Assembly (NCBI GenBank): GCA_023398815.1
Contig: JAEWRW010000053.1
Location: forward strand, 24,778-88,777
Source of the DNA: Bacillota bacterium
Lineage (GTDB): Bacteria; Bacillota; Clostridia; Christensenellales; UMGS416
Length of the DNA stretch: 64,000 nt
Direction of reading: 5' to 3'
In this document: one piece after another, positions 61,342 to 64,000 of the stretch
Layout of the letters: every line of letters begins with the position of its first letter
Numbering within the stretch: the stretch's first letter is position 1
Made by a program: the position numbers and the translations under genes
Notes under the pieces: generated by a model
Seen by the model: only the letters and a program-made list of their open reading frames with translations
The model's database searches: none
Told to the model about the DNA's origin: nothing

Positions 61342-63981
61342 ATGCGTCCCTATGACCTTCGATGTGAGTACCGCGTGAACCCCCTGGGCATCGATGTGCC
61401 TGAGCCACGGTTCTTTTGGAAGCTGCGCGCCCCTCAGCGGCGCGGCGTGCGGCAGAGCGCCTACCGCCTGCAGGTGGCGCTCAACGAGACCTTTGACGCC
61501 CCCCTGTGGGACAGCGGCGTGGTCAACACCGACCGCAGCGTGCAGATTGTCTACGGCGGCGAGGCCCTGCGTCCCCGCACCCGCTACCACTGGCGGGTGC
61601 AGGCCTGGGACAATGAGGGTCGCAGCGACGGTTGGAGCGAGCCGGCGTGGCTGGAGACGGGCCTGATGCAGGAGGGGTGGCGCGCCCGGTGGATTGGCAT
61701 GGACGCCAGCACCGGCCAGTCGGTGAGCCCCCTGCTGCGGCGGGAGTTTTTGGTCACCGGCGCGGTGCGCTCGGCACGGCTCTACGCCACCGCCCACGGC
61801 TGCTACAAGCTGTGGCTCAACGGCCAGCCGGTGGGTGACTCACTGCTGACGCCGGGTTGGACGGTCTACGCCAAACGCCTGCAGTACCAGGTCTATGACG
61901 TCACCGACCTCATCGGGCCCGACGGCAACGCCATTGGCGCGATGCTGGGCAATGGCTGGTACCGCAGCGAGCTCGGATGGGTAGGGCAGGACACGGCCAA
62001 ACGCAAGCCGCGGGAGCTGCTGGCCCAACTGGTGCTCACCTATGCCGATGGCCACGAGCAGATCATTTCCACCGGCAGCGATTGGAAGGGCATGGACGGC
62101 CCCATCCGCTACTCGGAGATCTACCAAGGCGAGCAGGTGGACAGCCGCCGCGCCGTGGAGGGCTGGTGCACCTACGGCCTGGACGACGGTGACTGGCACG
62201 ACGTGCTGGTGAGTGACGGCGGCACGGCCAATGTGGTGGCGCAGGACGGCCTGCCGACACGGGTGACCGAGGAGCGCCGGCCCCGCACGCTGCTCACCAC
62301 GCCCAAGGGCGAGCGGGTGGTAGACATGGGCCAGAACATGGTGGGCTTCCTGCGGGTGCGGGTGAATGGCCAGCCCGGCGACCGGGTAGTGCTGCGCTAC
62401 TTTGAGGTGCTGGATCAGCAGGGCAATGTGTACCTCGACAACCTGCGCAAGGCCCGCCAGACCGATGAATTCACCCTGCGTGGCGGCGAGGAGGTGCTGG
62501 AACCCACCTTCACCTTCCACGGGTTCCAATACGTACAGATTGTGGAGTGGCCCGGCGAGCCGACGCTGGAGGCGATGACCGGCATGGTCGTGCACAGCGA
62601 CATGGAGCGCACCGGCGACTTTGCCTGCAATGACGAGATGATCAACCAACTCCAGCGCAACATCGTGTGGGGCCAGCGGGGCAATTTTGTGGATGTGCCC
62701 ACAGACTGCCCCCAGCGCGACGAGCGGCTGGGGTGGACGGGCGACGCCCAGGTGTTCATCTCCACCGCGGCGTTCAACTACGACACCGCGGCCTTCTACA
62801 CCAAGTGGCTGCGGGACATGGCCGCCGACCAGCTGCCCACCGGCGGCATTCCCCACGTCATCCCCGCCGCCATCGAGGGGGATTCGTCCGCCGCCTGGGC
62901 CGACGCGTCAACCATCTGCCCCTGGACGATGTATGAGTATTACGACGACACCCGCCTGCTGGCCGAGTGCTACCCGATGATGAAGAATTGGGTGGAGTAC
63001 ATCCGCGCCCAGGGCGACGACGAGGAGCTGTGGAACACCGGCTTCCACTTCGGCGATTGGCTGGGGTTGGATGCCGGCAGCGATTCCTACGTTGGCGCGA
63101 CCAGCCGCGACCTCATTGCCACGGCCTACTACGCGCTTTCCACTCGCTTGGTGGCCCAGGCGGCTGAGACGCTGGGCTACAAGGACGACGCGGAGCAGTA
63201 TGGCAAGCTCTACAAGCGGGTACGGAAGGCCTTCCGGCGGGAGTTTGTCACCCCCAACGGGCGGTTGGCCTGCCCCACCCAGACGGCCCAGGTCGTTGGC
63301 TTGCACTTTGACCTGCTGGATAAGGCCAGCCGCAAGCGGGCGCTGCGTACCCTCAAAGACTTGCTGGCCGAGTGCGATGGCCACCTCAGCACCGGCTTTG
63401 TGGGCACGCCCTACCTGTGCCATGTGCTCACCGACAACGGCGCCCACGACGAGGCCTGCGCGTTGGTGATGAAGAAGGACTATCCCTCCTGGCTCTACCC
63501 CATCACCAAGGGTGCCACAACCATGTGGGAGCATTGGGACAACATCAAACCTGACGGCAGCTTTTGGTCGGCGGATATGAACTCCTTCAACCACTACGCC
63601 TATGGCAGCATCGGCGACTGGCTCTATCGTAACATCCTGGGCATCGCCCCCGATGCCAGCCAGCCCGGCTTCCGCAATGTGGTGGTGGGGCCGCTGCCGA
63701 GTGAGCAGTTCACCGAGGCCAGGGGCTCGCTACGCACCCTCTACGGGCAGGTTTCGGTGTCCTGGCGGGTGGCCGATGGGCGTATGGCTCTCAAGCTGAC
63801 CGTGCCGGAGAACAGCACCGCCACCGTCACCCTGCCGGGTGCGGCGCGGGGTGACGTGCGCGAGGGCGGTGTGCCCCTCATGGATGCCGAGGGCATCGCC
63901 GATGTGGAGCGGGTCAGCGGCGGGGTGTGCTTCACCGCGGGTTCGGGCAGCTACCAGTTTGAGTATCGCGTGCGGGACTAG
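61342..63981 (+). CDS. Alpha-L-rhamnosidase (GH78)
   Basis: 879 residues, full length. N-terminal beta domains (EYRVNPLGIDVPEPRFFWKL; SARLYATAHGCYKLWLNG) precede the (alpha/alpha)6 barrel. The acid motif is DCPQRDERLGWTGDAQ (near residue 455-470) and the base glutamate is in TTMWEHWD. It releases terminal L-rhamnose by inversion. No signal peptide, so it acts in the cytoplasm on imported glycosides. ATG at 61342 follows GGAAAGGATG. No rhamnose pathway gene is visible before the window ends. Confidence 0.93.
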   Translation: MRPYDLRCEYRVNPLGIDVPEPRFFWKLRAPQRRGVRQSAYRLQVALNETFDAPLWDSGVVNTDRSVQIVYGGEALRPRTRYHWRVQAWDNEGRSDGWSEPAWLETGLMQEGWRARWIGMDASTGQSVSPLLRREFLVTGAVRSARLYATAHGCYKLWLNGQPVGDSLLTPGWTVYAKRLQYQVYDVTDLIGPDGNAIGAMLGNGWYRSELGWVGQDTAKRKPRELLAQLVLTYADGHEQIISTGSDWKGMDGPIRYSEIYQGEQVDSRRAVEGWCTYGLDDGDWHDVLVSDGGTANVVAQDGLPTRVTEERRPRTLLTTPKGERVVDMGQNMVGFLRVRVNGQPGDRVVLRYFEVLDQQGNVYLDNLRKARQTDEFTLRGGEEVLEPTFTFHGFQYVQIVEWPGEPTLEAMTGMVVHSDMERTGDFACNDEMINQLQRNIVWGQRGNFVDVPTDCPQRDERLGWTGDAQVFISTAAFNYDTAAFYTKWLRDMAADQLPTGGIPHVIPAAIEGDSSAAWADASTICPWTMYEYYDDTRLLAECYPMMKNWVEYIRAQGDDEELWNTGFHFGDWLGLDAGSDSYVGATSRDLIATAYYALSTRLVAQAAETLGYKDDAEQYGKLYKRVRKAFRREFVTPNGRLACPTQTAQVVGLHFDLLDKASRKRALRTLKDLLAECDGHLSTGFVGTPYLCHVLTDNGAHDEACALVMKKDYPSWLYPITKGATTMWEHWDNIKPDGSFWSADMNSFNHYAYGSIGDWLYRNILGIAPDASQPGFRNVVVGPLPSEQFTEARGSLRTLYGQVSVSWRVADGRMALKLTVPENSTATVTLPGAARGDVREGGVPLMDAEGIADVERVSGGVCFTAGSGSYQFEYRVRD

Positions 63982-64000
63982 GAACGAACAAAAGCGGGAG

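Overview
The window looks like chromosomal DNA of a high-GC, probably anaerobic Gram-positive bacterium of the Firmicutes (class Clostridia). I infer this from the HrcA/CIRCE-controlled hrcA-grpE-dnaK-dnaJ-prmA-mtaB cluster, the rpmH-rnpA-yidD-yidC-jag block, the SUF system with SufU, a flavodiiron protein, Shine-Dalgarno (SD) leaders of AGGAGG type and the absence of outer-membrane genes. No 16S rRNA gene is present, so the genus cannot be named. Coding density is high on both strands. One AT-rich Nudix gene stands out as a probable import.

Layout. 1-8.1 kb (minus strand): sugar-related genes, namely a partial GH1 glycosidase, an aconitase-family hydratase, a membrane GGDEF protein, and a GH30 / clan-A glycosidase pair in one operon. 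8.3-11.1 kb: a small alarmone hydrolase-like HD protein, then a marR / prenol-kinase-like / CDF-like operon. 11.3-19.9 kb: the heat-shock cluster with a deaminase inserted between dnaK and dnaJ, then prmA, mtaB and hinT. 19.9-21.9 kb: a candidate non-coding RNA, a methyltransferase, an intergenic repeat and a lipoprotein. 22.1-26.2 kb: tRNA-Gly(CCC), tuf, then rpmG-secE-nusG-rplK-rplA closed by a terminator, without rplJL. 26.2-33.7 kb: a toroid-like protein, NagZ, phosphofructokinase, YhcH, dGTPase, an HD protein and the Nudix gene. 33.9-38.2 kb: jag-yidC-yidD-rnpA-rpmH, a candidate small RNA, and rsgA. 38.2-49.99 kb: mixed accessory genes, including an isolated holin-endolysin pair, a threonine aldolase, an FAD oxidoreductase, an HD-GYP protein, a polysaccharide deacetylase and a YgjP-type peptidase. 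50-52.9 kb: two repeat copies and an operon of an LDH-family dehydrogenase with malic enzyme. 53.4-60.1 kb: marR-sufCBDSU followed by a flavodiiron protein. 60.2-64 kb: a MarR protein with a long His/Cys-rich tail, and a GH78 rhamnosidase.

How the genes work together. Glycan hydrolysis (GH1, GH30, GH78, clan-A, NagZ) feeds glycolysis (phosphofructokinase) and C4/C3 acid exchange (malate/lactate dehydrogenase plus malic enzyme). The suf operon with its cysteine-rich MarR regulator and the oxygen-reducing flavodiiron protein forms a plausible iron-sulfur and oxygen defence unit.

The most unusual material is RNA-like or regulatory. It includes a five-copy intergenic repeat whose central hairpin covaries between copies, three further structured RNA candidates (16.95-17.12, 19.9-20.08 and 36.6-36.74 kb), and two MarR proteins with metal-binding C-terminal tails. 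All coordinates and motif readings were made by eye; no database search was run.
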